DNA of 64,000 nucleotides from Verrucomicrobiota bacterium (GTDB lineage: Bacteria; Verrucomicrobiota; Verrucomicrobiia; CAIQCK01), in assembly GCA_016222825.1 (NCBI GenBank), contig JACRQF010000015.1:1-64000 (forward strand), written 5' to 3'. Every line of letters starts with the position of its first letter. The first letter of the stretch is position 1. The notes under the pieces were generated by a model that did not search any database, was not told where the DNA came from, and saw only the letters and a list, made by a program, of their open reading frames with translations. Made by a program: the position numbers and the translations under genes. Of the stretch, positions 44,629-53,544 are shown one piece after another.

Positions 44629-45672
44629 ATGCTGACTGAAGATCAAGTGCGCGAGGCGCTGAAGCAGGTGAAATACCCCGGCTTCACGCGGGACATCGTT
44701 TCCTTTGGCATCGTCAAACATGTTGCCATCAACGGCAGCAATATGGTGGTGACGATGCAGTTGACCGCCTCCAATCCGAAAGTCGGCGACCAGATTCGCG
44801 CCGAGGCGGAGCAGGTGCTGCAGCGGTTGTCGGGCGCGGGCCGCGTGAGCGTCGAGATGAGCGTGCAGGCTGCATCCCAGGCTCCCGCCGCGCACAGCGC
44901 CATCGAGAAGCGGCGCGTGCCAGGCGTGAAGAAGATCGTCGCGGTGGCCAGCGGCAAGGGCGGCGTCGGCAAGAGCACGGTGGCGGTGAACCTCGCCTGC
45001 GCGCTGGCGCAAACCGGCCTGAAGGTCGGGTTGATGGACTGCGACATCTATGGGCCGAGCGTGCCGTTGATGATGAACGTCCGCGAGCGCCCCACCGCCA
45101 GTGACGACGAGCACATCAACCCGCTGACGAACTACGGGGTGAAACTGATGAGCATGGGCTTCCTGGTCGAGGGCGACACGCCGGTGATCTGGCGCGGGCC
45201 GATGATCATGAAGGCGGTGCAGCAGTTCATCCACCAGGTAAACTGGGCGCCGCTGGACGTGTTGATGGTGGACCTGCCGCCGGGCACGGGCGACGCGCAG
45301 CTTTCGCTGGCGCAAGTGACCGAGCTGGACGGCGGCGTCATCGTGACCACGCCGCAGGACGCCTCGCTCGGCGTGGTGCGCAAAGGCATCGGCATGTTCC
45401 AGAAGGTGAACGTGCCCATCACCGGCATCATCGAGAACATGAGCTATTTCGTCTGCCCGCACTGCAACACGCGCGCGGAAATCTTCGCGCACGGCGGCGG
45501 CCGGCGCGAGGCGGAGCGGCAACACGTGCCGTTCCTGGGCGAGGTGCCGATCTATCCCGAAATCCGCGCCGGCGGCGACACGGGACAGCCGGTGGTCGTC
45601 TCCGCGCCGCAATCGCCCGCCGCCAAGGCGTTCACCGACATCGCCCGCGCGCTGATGGAGAAGATCAAGTAG
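44629..45672 (+). CDS. apbC: Iron-sulfur cluster carrier ATPase, Mrp/ApbC
   Basis: 347 aa, cytoplasmic. N-terminal MIP18 (DUF59) domain (1-90) followed by the deviant Walker A P-loop ASGKGGVGKST (about 107-117), then LMDCDIYGPSVPLMM, VDLPPGTGDAQLSL and the C-terminal cluster-binding CPHC (about 282-285). This is the full domain order of bacterial Mrp/ApbC proteins, which carry Fe-S clusters to client enzymes. It is monocistronic as far as visible; the rhodanese and DUF1573 genes converge on it. Confidence 0.95.
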   Translation: MLTEDQVREALKQVKYPGFTRDIVSFGIVKHVAINGSNMVVTMQLTASNPKVGDQIRAEAEQVLQRLSGAGRVSVEMSVQAASQAPAAHSAIEKRRVPGVKKIVAVASGKGGVGKSTVAVNLACALAQTGLKVGLMDCDIYGPSVPLMMNVRERPTASDDEHINPLTNYGVKLMSMGFLVEGDTPVIWRGPMIMKAVQQFIHQVNWAPLDVLMVDLPPGTGDAQLSLAQVTELDGGVIVTTPQDASLGVVRKGIGMFQKVNVPITGIIENMSYFVCPHCNTRAEIFAHGGGRREAERQHVPFLGEVPIYPEIRAGGDTGQPVVVSAPQSPAAKAFTDIARALMEKIK

Positions 45673-45693
45673 TCATCTCGCGAAACGTGGGGG

Positions 45694-46161
45694 CTACTTT
45701 TCCACCGGCCAGCCGCGTTGCTGCCATTCGTCCCAGCCGTGGTAAAAGATTTTTACGCTGCGGTAGCCCAACTGGCCGAGTTGGCCGGCGACTTGGCGGC
45801 TTAGTTCGCAGTGCTTGCTGTCGCAGTAGATGAGAATCTCCGTCTCGCGCGGCAGCATCGGCGCAAACTCCGCGAAACGCTTCGTGAATTCCTCCGCCGG
45901 CAGGTTCAGCGCGCCGGCAATGTGGCCGGTGGCGAACAGTCTGGCCCGGCGCACGTCGAGAAAGATCGTCTGGCCCGCGTCGAAGAGCGCGCGCGTTTCC
46001 TCGGCGCTGAGATAGCGCGCGTCGAGTTCGCGTAGCGTCAACGGCCGCGTGATGGCGATGCCGCGCGGCGAGAGCGCGTTGAACGCCAGGCCGAGCGCGC
46101 CCGCCGCCACGAGGATCGCCGCCGCTTCCAAACCCAGCCGTCGCGCGATGCCGGAGTTCAT
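45694..46161 (-). CDS. Membrane-anchored rhodanese-like protein
   Basis: 155 aa. An N-terminal hydrophobic helix (11-29) anchors it. The rhodanese domain has TIFLDVRRARLFATGHIAGALNLP and the active-site loop YCDSKHCELS with Cys113 and Cys118; a second loop cysteine is unusual and could form a disulfide. Rhodaneses transfer sulfane sulfur or sense thiols. The start overlaps the stop of the DUF1573 gene (ATGA at 46158-46161), so the two exported proteins are made together. In related bacteria this pair often sits with MauE/DoxX membrane proteins, which are absent here. Confidence 0.85.
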   Translation of the reverse strand: MNSGIARRLGLEAAAILVAAGALGLAFNALSPRGIAITRPLTLRELDARYLSAEETRALFDAGQTIFLDVRRARLFATGHIAGALNLPAEEFTKRFAEFAPMLPRETEILIYCDSKHCELSRQVAGQLGQLGYRSVKIFYHGWDEWQQRGWPVEK

Positions 46162-47207
46162 TTCGCGCCTGCCTCCGTGTTTTTCCGGACGATGCCGCTG
46201 AGCGACACTTCCAGCGGCGCGTCGGAATCGCTGGTGAAGATGTGCAGCGTTCGCCGCATCCAGCCGGGCGCCGGCGCTCGCCGGGTGGTCAGCTCGACGG
46301 TGAACTCGCGCCCGGGCGCGTTCGTCGTCACCATCGCCTTCAGCACGGGATCGCCGGGGTCCACCGCTTTGATTTCCACCGGTTTTGGCCCGGTGTTCTG
46401 CACCGTCAGCTTCTTCGGCGGAAATGTTTCGCCCGGCCCGACCAGGCCGAGAAAGATCGCCGTCGGCGTCACCCGCACCGGGCCGACAACGGAGCCGATG
46501 ACGAGCAGGATCGGTTTGCCAGCCACCTTGCGGTCCGTCGTCACCTCGACGTTGCCGACGAGCGGCCCTGTGCGGCTCTGCGGCGCGAGCGCCACCTTGA
46601 GCCGATGCGTCGAGCCGTCGCGGCCGGGCGCAGCAGCCGTGGCCGTCAGGTTGGTCAGCGAACTGGAGATGCTCTTGATCGCAAACGGCCGCCCCTTCGC
46701 GTCGCTCATGGTCACCTCGCGTGTCGCAGTCTGGCCGCGTTCGATCGGGCCGAGGTCGAGCACGGCGGGCGTGAAGATGAAGACCGGTTGCACGTCGGCG
46801 CGGAGCTCGAGCGTCGCCATCGGGCGTGCCGGATCGGAGGACTGCACCGTCATTGTTTTGTGAACCGCCCCGTTGAAGTTTCCGCTGTAGAAAGTGACCA
46901 TCAGCCGCGCGGAGCCGCCGGGCGGGATGTCGCTGGAGTCCAGTTCCGTTGCCGCGCAGCTACAGCCGGGGAAAACCTGCAGGATGCGCAGCGGCCCCGC
47001 GCCGGTGTTGCGGAGGGTGAAGACGTGCGTCGCTTCCGTCTGCTGGTCCATGACGCCGAAGTTAAACCCCGGCTCGTCGAACGCGATGCGCCCCGCCGGG
47101 ACCGCGGGTGGCGCGGCGGCCCACGCAACACACGCCGCAAACAGCAGCCACGCGCAGATAACGGAGGTGGGCGCGAAGACCCTCGTGGTTGGCATCTGTT
47201 GGTTCAT
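46158..47207 (-). CDS. Secreted DUF1573 domain protein
   Basis: 349 aa. Signal peptide about 1-30. Three immunoglobulin-like beta domains; the first carries the DUF1573 hallmark FNFGVMDQQTEATHVFTLRN and GPLRILQVFPGCSCAATELD, where the C-S-C pair matches the family's conserved cysteines. It then has IPPGGSARLMVTF and repeated TVQSSDPARP-type strands. Function of the family is not established; a periplasmic scaffold or redox-linked role is suggested by the coupled rhodanese. First gene of a two-gene minus-strand operon. Confidence 0.88.
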   Translation of the reverse strand: MNQQMPTTRVFAPTSVICAWLLFAACVAWAAAPPAVPAGRIAFDEPGFNFGVMDQQTEATHVFTLRNTGAGPLRILQVFPGCSCAATELDSSDIPPGGSARLMVTFYSGNFNGAVHKTMTVQSSDPARPMATLELRADVQPVFIFTPAVLDLGPIERGQTATREVTMSDAKGRPFAIKSISSSLTNLTATAAAPGRDGSTHRLKVALAPQSRTGPLVGNVEVTTDRKVAGKPILLVIGSVVGPVRVTPTAIFLGLVGPGETFPPKKLTVQNTGPKPVEIKAVDPGDPVLKAMVTTNAPGREFTVELTTRRAPAPGWMRRTLHIFTSDSDAPLEVSLSGIVRKNTEAGAK

Positions 47208-47384
47208 CGTTGTCTGGAAGACCGCCGCATCTTACGCCTGCGGACCCGCGGCGACAATTGCAACAGTGAGCAGCATTTTGCGACAGGGTATGAATGTTGC
47301 CCGCATCTCTCCCCCCTCAATCTCTCCTCGGCGCCTTTGCGTGAGCTTCCGTCCCTGCTCCGCCGACGAATCACGGATCACGCC

Positions 47385-47735
47385 TCACACTCCCAACCGC
47401 AGCATGACGAAACCGAAATCAATCACTGTGCGGCCCTCCGGCGTCTTCGTCACCGGCACCGACGGCGACAGCGTGTAGAGCATCCGCCGGCCGTCCTGCG
47501 GGTCAGGCGACGTCACCAACAGACCCGCCGAGCGCATCGCCGAGAGATGCTTGAGCGTCGCGTCCAGCCGCAGCCGCGTCGCGCCTTGCAGGTCCGTCGC
47601 GGCCTTGGGCTTGCCACCCGCGAGCGCCAACAACACATGCCGCCGCGCTGGCTCTGCCAGAACTGAGAAGATGAGGTCGGGATTCCACTGCGCCGTCGCT
47701 GGAGCAGTCGTGGGAGGTTGCGTGTTGCTCGGCAT
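47385..47735 (-). CDS. ArsR-type winged-helix transcriptional regulator
   Basis: 116 aa, cytoplasmic. Winged-helix core: IFSVLAEPARRHVLLALAGGKPKAATDL, then the recognition helix in LRLDATLKHLSAMRSAGLLV and the wing DPQDGRRMLYTLS. No metal-binding cysteines are present, so the signal is not a soft metal in the classical way. Its target is unclear: it points away from the 42-bp repeat array upstream and toward the DUF1573 gene, 177 bp downstream. Confidence 0.8.
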   Translation of the reverse strand: MPSNTQPPTTAPATAQWNPDLIFSVLAEPARRHVLLALAGGKPKAATDLQGATRLRLDATLKHLSAMRSAGLLVTSPDPQDGRRMLYTLSPSVPVTKTPEGRTVIDFGFVMLRLGV

Positions 47736-47820
47736 GGTGCGAGTTTCCGAAAAACCCCGCCGCGCTGCAAGCCGGTATTTCAGCGCGCGTCGAACATAGA
47801 CAAGCGGTCATTGCGAGTGC

Positions 47821-47901
47821 GGTAGGGCGAAGCGTCCCGCTGAGCCGCGGCCCGCGCACTGGTGAAAACAAATCGGCTCGCCGGGGACGGCTCGCCCTAC
47901 C
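47821..47901. repeat. Inverted repeat, GGTAGGGCGA type (family D)
   Basis: Arms 47821-47838 and 47883-47901: GGTAGGGCGAAGCGTCCC against GGGGACGGCTCGCCCTACC, complementary at nearly all positions. The loop of about 45 nt contains a further CGGCTC complement. It looks like a dispersed intergenic element. It lies 60 bp from the left bracket of the 42-bp array. Confidence 0.65.
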
Positions 47902-47960
47902 TGCCGGAGATGTCTGCGCTTGCCCTTGTCCGTTCCCGTGACCCGTTTTTGCACAAAAAA

Positions 47961-48285
47961 CTTTCCCAGCTCGGATGCTGAAACAAGCCGCTGCACTCAG
48001 CAATCGCGCTTCCAATGAACGATTACACGCCGGAGCACTCCGCAAAAGGCCTTCCAACAAGCCGAAACAAGCGGGAGCGCTCCGCAATCGCCTTGGTCGG
48101 AATCAAAAACAAGCTGGAGGACTCCGCAATCGCGCTTCCCTGCAAGAAATACAAGCTGGAGCACTCCGCAATCGGACTTCCAAGATGCTTTTACAAGCCG
48201 GAGCACTCCGCAAAACCGCTTGCCGGGAACGAATACAGGCCGCAGCGCTCAGCAGTCGCGCCCTCCGGCATCCGACCTGGAAAAT
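47961..48285. repeat. Bracketed 42-bp tandem-repeat element, copy 1 (7 units)
   Basis: Seven direct units of exactly 42 bp run from 47983 to 48276. The first half of each unit is well conserved (ACAAGC-Y-GGAGCACTCCGC, with the 12-bp dyad CGGAGCACTCCG), and the last 12-15 nt vary. The first and last units share CTCAGC where inner units have CTCCGC. Inverted repeats bracket the array: CTTTCCCAGCTCGGATGC (47961-47978) and GCATCCGACCTGGAAAAT (48268-48285), 15 of 18 complementary. From the left core CTCGGA (47970) to the end of the right core (48276) is 307 bp, that is 7x42+13. See the second element at 58338. Confidence 0.9.
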
Positions 48286-48330
48286 ATTTTCGCGGTTTTA
48301 GGCCTAAAACCAGCATTTCCGCCTCCAAAA

Positions 48331-48404
48331 CCACCAATCACCAGTCACCAATCGATTCTCCTCCTCATTCCACGTTCCGCATTCCGCACTCCGCATTCAA
48401 TCGG
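48331..48404. repeat. Simple intergenic repeat (CACCAATCACC / CATTCCGCACTCCG type)
   Basis: Short direct repeats of AATCACCA and ATTCCGCACTCC-like words. Similar words recur at 55718-55832 upstream of guaA and, as CTCCTCACTCC, inside the FAD oxidoreductase gene at 17189-17220. Confidence 0.6.
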
Positions 48405-48474
48405 CAGGCCGTCGGAATCGGCAGCCGCTGGAACTGCAAAGAACCGCCCAGAGTCAGGAGTGTGATTCCGGCGA

Positions 48475-49200
48475 CTACGGTTTTTTTTCGATCGTGAATA
48501 TCACATTCATGGATTTCCGGATATGCACCTTTGGCAGACCAATTTGCAGTTCTAGCGGTGGCGCTCCTCCTCCGGCCGCAGCCGGGGCTTCGGAAAAGCC
48601 CCGTCTCCCAAGGAACTCGTCTTGCAGCGTTCCGAACGGAATCGGCGACACAGCATAAACCGACTGAATCTGCGCCCCCGAGGCTACCGCAATGTCCGTG
48701 GCTCGCCTCTTTGCGTCATTGATCGCCTGTGTTGTGAGTTCACGTTCGATCTCTTCACGCTTGGAGGAGAAGACCTCCACAACGCGCATTTCGGCAACGC
48801 CAGTGTCAATGAGGCGGTTTACAAGTTCGGCATACTTATCGATTTGTTTCACCTCGATCCTCAACTGCTGAGTAACTTCGTAGCCTTTGAAAACCCGATT
48901 CCTGTCCGTCCATTCGGATTCTGGCCGCACCGAAACGTCGTGCGAACTGACATCAGTCTGCGGCACTTGGATGGCCTTCAATACGTCGAATACTCTCTTC
49001 GCCGATGTCGCCACCTTAGCCTTGGCCTTTGCCTGTTCGAGGTTCGTGTCTTTGAGAGAGACTTCGATCACTGCCCTGTCGGGATCCACTGACATCTCCG
49101 CGTTGCCCACCGTATAGATGTAGGGTCTGTCTGGCAGTCCGCTGGAGAAGGCTGGCGCAGTTCCAAGCAATACTAACGAAATAGACAGAATCGTCCTCAT
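48475..49200 (-). CDS. Periplasmic SIMPL-domain (DUF541) protein
   Basis: 241 aa. Signal peptide 1-20. The SIMPL fold is clear from VGNAEMSVDPDRAVIEVSLKDTNLEQAKAKAK, VFDVLKAIQVPQTDVSSHDVSVRPE, FKGYEVTQQLRIEVKQIDKYAELVNRLIDTGV and ELTTQAINDAKRRATDIAVASGAQI. The family (YggE/BP26-like) is periplasmic or outer-membrane associated, oligomeric and of uncertain role, linked to oxidative-stress tolerance in some species. A Gly/Ala/Pro insert (near 205-217) precedes the last strand. It is alone on its strand. Confidence 0.88.
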   Translation of the reverse strand: MRTILSISLVLLGTAPAFSSGLPDRPYIYTVGNAEMSVDPDRAVIEVSLKDTNLEQAKAKAKVATSAKRVFDVLKAIQVPQTDVSSHDVSVRPESEWTDRNRVFKGYEVTQQLRIEVKQIDKYAELVNRLIDTGVAEMRVVEVFSSKREEIERELTTQAINDAKRRATDIAVASGAQIQSVYAVSPIPFGTLQDEFLGRRGFSEAPAAAGGGAPPLELQIGLPKVHIRKSMNVIFTIEKKP

Positions 49201-49604
49201 AACCTATGCAACTCCTCAGATTGAACTCACGTTTCAGCAACCTACAAACTGGAATCACCCTCATGGGGAGTCCTCAGAAGTCATCACCCTCCGCGTGAGG
49301 GTTCTTTGTCGCGGATTTCATCACGCGGCGCGTGATGACTACTTTGATAGTGATGTCCATTGCGACCTCGGCGGCAGTGTAGCGCACGGCAGGGGCGACA
49401 CAACAGCAAAGTCATGCGTCCACGCCCAACGGCGGCGGCCGGCAAAGAACGTCCGCAACTCGCATCGCCGGCAAGTGTTTGTTTACTTGCCGGACGAAGG
49501 TGACACCCGAACCACGTATCCTTTTGGGTCATGCCCAAACGGGGTTTGCAAATTGCCAATGACCCGGCTGCGCTCTAGAGTGTGCGCCGGTAGTCCTGAC
49601 AACC
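49201..49604. other. 404-bp divergent intergenic region with a strong hairpin
   Basis: Between the SIMPL and kinase genes. It contains the perfect hairpin at 49318-49338. The rest has short open frames without homology. Promoters for both divergent genes are expected here, but I cannot place them. Confidence 0.55.
49318..49338. promoter_or_regulatory. Perfect 9-bp-arm hairpin/dyad, possible operator
   Basis: TCATCACGC, a 3-nt loop and GCGTGATGA form a perfect dyad without a following T-tract. Its place between divergent genes fits a regulator-binding site as well as an RNA hairpin. No second copy was found. Confidence 0.4.
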
Positions 49605-52600
49605 ATGACCGACAACGCCGAGACGCCAGAGAAACCGCCGCAGGCCGCGGCCGGCCCGGCCGCGCCGTCGCCACGAGGGCCGCTCGCGCAGCTCGGCCAG
49701 TTCCAGCTTGTCGAGAAGATCGGCGAGGGTGGGATGGGGGCGGTGTATCGCGGCATCCAGGTGTCGCTAAACCGGCCGGTCGCGGTGAAGCTGCTGCCGG
49801 AGTCGCTGGCGAAGAACAAGTCGTTCGTCGAGCGGTTCCACCGCGAGGCGCGCGCCGCGGCGGCGTTGAACCATCCGAACATCATCCAGGTCTTCGACGC
49901 TGGCGAGCAGGACGGGACGCATTATTTCGCGATGGAACTGGTGGACGGCGAGACGGTCGCCGCCAAGGTGGAGCGCGGCGGGCCGATGCCGGAGCCGGAG
50001 GCCGTCGCGGTCGCCATGAGCGTCGCGGCGGCGCTGCAACACGCCTGGACGAAGGCGAAGCTCATCCACCGCGACATCAAGCCGGAGAATCTCATCGTCA
50101 CCACCGACGGCATGGTGAAGGTGTGCGACCTCGGTCTGGCCAAATCCGTCGGGCAGGATTCGCGCCTCACCGTTTCCGGCACGATGATGGGCACGCCGCA
50201 CTACATCGCGCCGGAGCAGGCGCGCGGCGAGCCGGACGTGGACACGCGGGCGGACATCTACAGCCTCGGCGCGTCGCTCTACTTCCTGCTCACCGGCAAA
50301 CCGCCGTTCCAGGCGGACAGCTCGATGGCCGTGATGTATAAACACGTCAACGATCCATTGCCCGATCCGCGCACGCTCAACCCCAGCCTCGGCGACGGCG
50401 TCGTGCGCATCCTGAAGAAGATGACGGCCAAGCAACCGGCCGACCGTTATCAGGACATGTTGGAGCTTTACAGCGACCTCGAACGCGTTTACCAGGGCCT
50501 CACGCCGACGGCGGTGGTGCGCACGCCGGATTCGCCGGAAGCGACGCTGCGCAAAATGCAGCGCCGGCTGCGCGTCTGGCGCGTGTTCGGTGTCATTGGC
50601 ATTTGCGCGCTGGCCGCGATCGGCTGGGGGATATGGAAATCGCAGCAGCAGCGGGGCGGACCGCCGGCCGCGCACGCGAAGAAACGCCCGCCGCAGCCCA
50701 GGCCGGCCGCCGTGGCGCAAGCCGAGCCGCCAGCGCCACCGCCGGCGAAAACCAGCGCGTCCGCCGCCGCCACACCGCCCGTTCCGCCCGCCTTCCTGGC
50801 GAAACGCAAAGCGGAAATGCGCGAGCGCGTTCAGACGCTGCTGAAGCAACAACAACTCGACGCGGAGCGCAAGGCGGAGGAGCAACGCAAAGCCGACGAT
50901 GAGGCCGAGCGCCAGCGCGCCGCCGCCCGCGCCGCCAACGACGCGCAACTCGCGGCGGAGCGTGCCTACCACAACTTCCTCAACCTCTGGAAGCCGCTGA
51001 TCGCCGCGCACAACCACGCCAAGGCCGGCGATGTCGTGCAGAACGCGCTCAACAGCGCCACCTATGCGCCGATCAAGCCGCGGCTCGAACTGCACGCGGC
51101 CCTGGGCGACGCGTTGAAGGCGCTCGACGAGAAATTCCTCCAGGCGCTGCCGTCGCTGAAAGGCAAGCCGTTCACGCTCGGCGGCCTCAGCGGCACCATC
51201 GGCAGCGCCGACGCCACGAGCCTCATGATCGAGACGCGGCCGGGCGTGGGCCGGACGTTCCCGATGGCGGCGTTGCGGCTCGAGGAACGGCTGCCGCTCT
51301 TGATGACCGCGCTGGGGCCGAACAGTCCCGACACGCTCGTCAGCGCCGGGCTGCTCTCGCTGGCCGAGGGCCGGCCGGAATGGATGCGCGAGTATTTCGA
51401 CAAGGCGCGGCTGCTGGACACGGCCGGCTCTGCGAAAGCCGCCGCGGATCGGTTCGAGCCGTTGCGCGAAGCGATGGAGCGCGCTCCGACCGAGGCCGCC
51501 GCCGCTGCCGCGCTGGACGAGGTGCAGGGCCTCATCACCGCCGCGAAGTGGCAGGAGGCCGGCACGAAGATGGCGATTGTCACCAAGCAGTTCGCCGACA
51601 CGGCGACGATGAAGTTCGCCGCCGACCGGCTCCAGGACATGAAGGAAACGCTCATGGCCGCCGAGGCGGGGCCGGGCGAGCTGCGTGCGCAGTTGGCGCT
51701 GAACCAGTTGCAGCAGGACATCGAAGCGAAGAACTGGAAACACGCCGCCGCGACGTTGCGCAAGCTCGACCAGCAGTTCGTCAAAACCGACGTGGTCAAG
51801 AACGCACGCGAGCTTGCCGCCTGGCGCGGGCTGGTGGACGCGCACGCGCCGACCGGCGCGACCGGCGCGCTGCCCGGCGCGACCTTGCGGCAGCAACTCT
51901 CCGCGCTGCCCGGCGTGACGATCCATCCATTCGCCGGCCGCGGCAAAGGCAAGCCGGCCCTGCTGGCCGACGTGCTCGCCAAGGCCAGCGACGGCGACGG
52001 CATCGAGCTGGACGACGGTATTTACTTTCTGCGCGGCATCCCGATCGGATTGAAGAACATCAGCATCTTCGCCAAGGAGGGCGCGATGCCGATGGTGGTC
52101 ACGAGCGTCGCCAAGTTCGTCGAAGGCAACCTGCACCTCACCGGGTCCAACGGGTGTTGGAAGTTTGAGGGCCTGATCCTCACCACGTTCGGCATGGGCC
52201 CGCCGCCCGACCACAGCGGACCTCCGCCCGCGTCCATCACGCTCGACCACGGCGCGAGCGCGGAGTTCCACCAGTGCGTCATCAGCGGTCGCCGTGTGGA
52301 TCAGACCGGCGTGCCGGTGATCGGCGTCGGCGCCGACAGTGAACTGTTGCTGCGCAACTGCGTGGTTGCCGCCGGCCGCGGCGTCGAGATGTCGGCTGCG
52401 CGACGTATGCGGTTTGATCACTGCACGTTCCTGGGCGGCTCGATCCTCTGGCTTGGCGGGACGAAGGCCGCAAAACGGTGCGAGGTGGAATTGTCCAACA
52501 ACATCGTGTTGGCCGACGCGCCGGCGGGCCTGGTCGGCGACGAAAATTCCAACCGCGCCGGCCGCGCCGCCGTGCCGCCGGAAGTGTTGAAGCGGCTCAA

Positions 52601-52916
52601 CTTCCACATGGCGCATCACAACGTCGTGGTGCTGCGTTACCCCGACACGCTGGAGCCTTGGAGCAGCGAATTGGAAAAACGGGCGAAGGCGGCCAACTTC
52701 GTGGCGCTCGCGAGCGACGATCCTCCGCTGGCCGCGCTGGTGGACCGGCTGCAATTCAACTTCCGGCTGAAACCGGAATGTCCCGCCGTTCACATGGCCG
52801 ACGACGGCCTGGCGGCGGGCGTGCGCTGGACAGAGACGTTCTTCAACCGCGTCGCGACACAGATGCAATCGGTCCGGGAGCAAGTCCCGCCGCGACTGCG
52901 CGGCGCACAGCAGTAA
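49605..52916 (+). CDS. Transmembrane PknB-type Ser/Thr protein kinase with large extracytoplasmic region
   Basis: 1103 aa. The kinase domain (34-300) is intact: GEGGMGAVYRG (40-50), Lys62 in VAVKLL, catalytic HRDIKPEN (Asp157), DLG in place of DFG, and GTPHYIAPEQARGE with the activation-segment APE. One membrane helix follows at about 327-346 (GVIGICALAAIGWGIW), then a Pro/Ala linker and a charged coiled coil (about 385-455, EAERQRAAARAAND). The C-terminal region from about 780 shows right-handed beta-helix-like strands (FEGLILTTFGMG, LLLRNCVVAAGRGVEMSAARRMRFDHCTFLGG), possibly a glycan sensor. The FHA gene converges 21 bp after its stop and is a likely phospho-reader partner. Confidence 0.92.
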   Translation: MTDNAETPEKPPQAAAGPAAPSPRGPLAQLGQFQLVEKIGEGGMGAVYRGIQVSLNRPVAVKLLPESLAKNKSFVERFHREARAAAALNHPNIIQVFDAGEQDGTHYFAMELVDGETVAAKVERGGPMPEPEAVAVAMSVAAALQHAWTKAKLIHRDIKPENLIVTTDGMVKVCDLGLAKSVGQDSRLTVSGTMMGTPHYIAPEQARGEPDVDTRADIYSLGASLYFLLTGKPPFQADSSMAVMYKHVNDPLPDPRTLNPSLGDGVVRILKKMTAKQPADRYQDMLELYSDLERVYQGLTPTAVVRTPDSPEATLRKMQRRLRVWRVFGVIGICALAAIGWGIWKSQQQRGGPPAAHAKKRPPQPRPAAVAQAEPPAPPPAKTSASAAATPPVPPAFLAKRKAEMRERVQTLLKQQQLDAERKAEEQRKADDEAERQRAAARAANDAQLAAERAYHNFLNLWKPLIAAHNHAKAGDVVQNALNSATYAPIKPRLELHAALGDALKALDEKFLQALPSLKGKPFTLGGLSGTIGSADATSLMIETRPGVGRTFPMAALRLEERLPLLMTALGPNSPDTLVSAGLLSLAEGRPEWMREYFDKARLLDTAGSAKAAADRFEPLREAMERAPTEAAAAAALDEVQGLITAAKWQEAGTKMAIVTKQFADTATMKFAADRLQDMKETLMAAEAGPGELRAQLALNQLQQDIEAKNWKHAAATLRKLDQQFVKTDVVKNARELAAWRGLVDAHAPTGATGALPGATLRQQLSALPGVTIHPFAGRGKGKPALLADVLAKASDGDGIELDDGIYFLRGIPIGLKNISIFAKEGAMPMVVTSVAKFVEGNLHLTGSNGCWKFEGLILTTFGMGPPPDHSGPPPASITLDHGASAEFHQCVISGRRVDQTGVPVIGVGADSELLLRNCVVAAGRGVEMSAARRMRFDHCTFLGGSILWLGGTKAAKRCEVELSNNIVLADAPAGLVGDENSNRAGRAAVPPEVLKRLNFHMAHHNVVVLRYPDTLEPWSSELEKRAKAANFVALASDDPPLAALVDRLQFNFRLKPECPAVHMADDGLAAGVRWTETFFNRVATQMQSVREQVPPRLRGAQQ

Positions 52917-52937
52917 TCCATGTTCCGCGGGCCGGCC

Positions 52938-53372
52938 TCACTGCCGGGACGGGTTGGGCGGCCGTTTCGATTTCGATTCGGGGACCTGCTTGACGACTTC
53001 GCGGAGGATGGTCCGGAATCCCTTGCCTTGGTCCATCATTTCCTTCTCCGTCTCGCGCATGATGGTGGACATGCCTTTCTGGGGCAGGTCGCCTTCGATG
53101 GCAAACTCGCAGTGGCCGATGCGGACAGAGTCGCCGGGCTTCACCTCCGCCTCGCTCACGCGCTCGCCGTTGACGAACGTGCCATTGCGGCTGCGAAGGT
53201 CCTTGACGAGAAGTTTTTCGGTTTCCAGCCAGACCGCACAATGCGCACGGCTGACTTCGTCGTCCTCGACGCGGATGTCGGTCTCAATGCCGCGGCCCAG
53301 CACGATTGGCTTCGTCGTGATCGGAAGCTTGATGTCCTCTCCCTCGGCCGTGCGATGAATCAAAAATGCCAT
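52938..53372 (-). CDS. FHA-domain protein
   Basis: 144 aa, cytoplasmic. FHA domain 15-95 with the phosphothreonine-binding residues: GRGIETDIRVEDDEVSRAH (Arg of GRG, Ser-Arg-x-His) and DLRSRNGTFVNGERV (Asn-Gly). The last 40 residues are helical and polar, with STIMRETEKEMMDQGKGFR-type sequence. It converges on the kinase gene, with 21 bp between stops, which suggests phospho-dependent partnership. The ATG at 53372 follows AGAGGA; upstream codons to 53618 lack homology. Confidence 0.9.
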   Translation of the reverse strand: MAFLIHRTAEGEDIKLPITTKPIVLGRGIETDIRVEDDEVSRAHCAVWLETEKLLVKDLRSRNGTFVNGERVSEAEVKPGDSVRIGHCEFAIEGDLPQKGMSTIMRETEKEMMDQGKGFRTILREVVKQVPESKSKRPPNPSRQ

Positions 53373-53544
53373 GATGTCCTCTAGGTGCGCGGACTCTAGA
53401 GCAACGACCGCCGACGGGTCAAGGCTCGCGTGACGGCCGCATGACGGCCGCAAGGCGCCGCGCCGAGTCCACAACGAAATCGGGAAGCTGGAATGCCGCG
53501 TTGACCGGAGGACGGTTTTTGGATTATAACGGCGGCGGAGTTCG

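Larger units (their letters stand above)
47736..48474. other. 739-bp non-coding region dominated by repeats
   Basis: It contains an inverted repeat (47821-47901), the 42-bp tandem-repeat element (47961-48285) and simple CACC/CATTCC repeats (48331-48404). Open frames across the 42-bp array exist only because 42 is divisible by three and no unit has a stop; I do not count them as genes. Confidence 0.7.

Noticed and set aside
47983-48276. CRISPR array
   Set aside because: The conserved half is too variable and the variable part too short (about 12-15 nt) for spacers. The repeats lie inside an inverted-repeat bracket, and no cas gene is present.
47975-48497. Open reading frames across the first 42-bp array (repetitive AGALRNR-like and EHSAIALP-like peptides)
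   Set aside because: A 42-bp period keeps every frame open if no unit has a stop. The variable part of the unit changes without codon-position bias, and the frames run into simple repeats. No homologous protein family is recognised.
49767-52883. 1038-codon minus-strand frame opposite the kinase
   Set aside because: Shadow of the kinase gene; the plus strand has intact kinase motifs.
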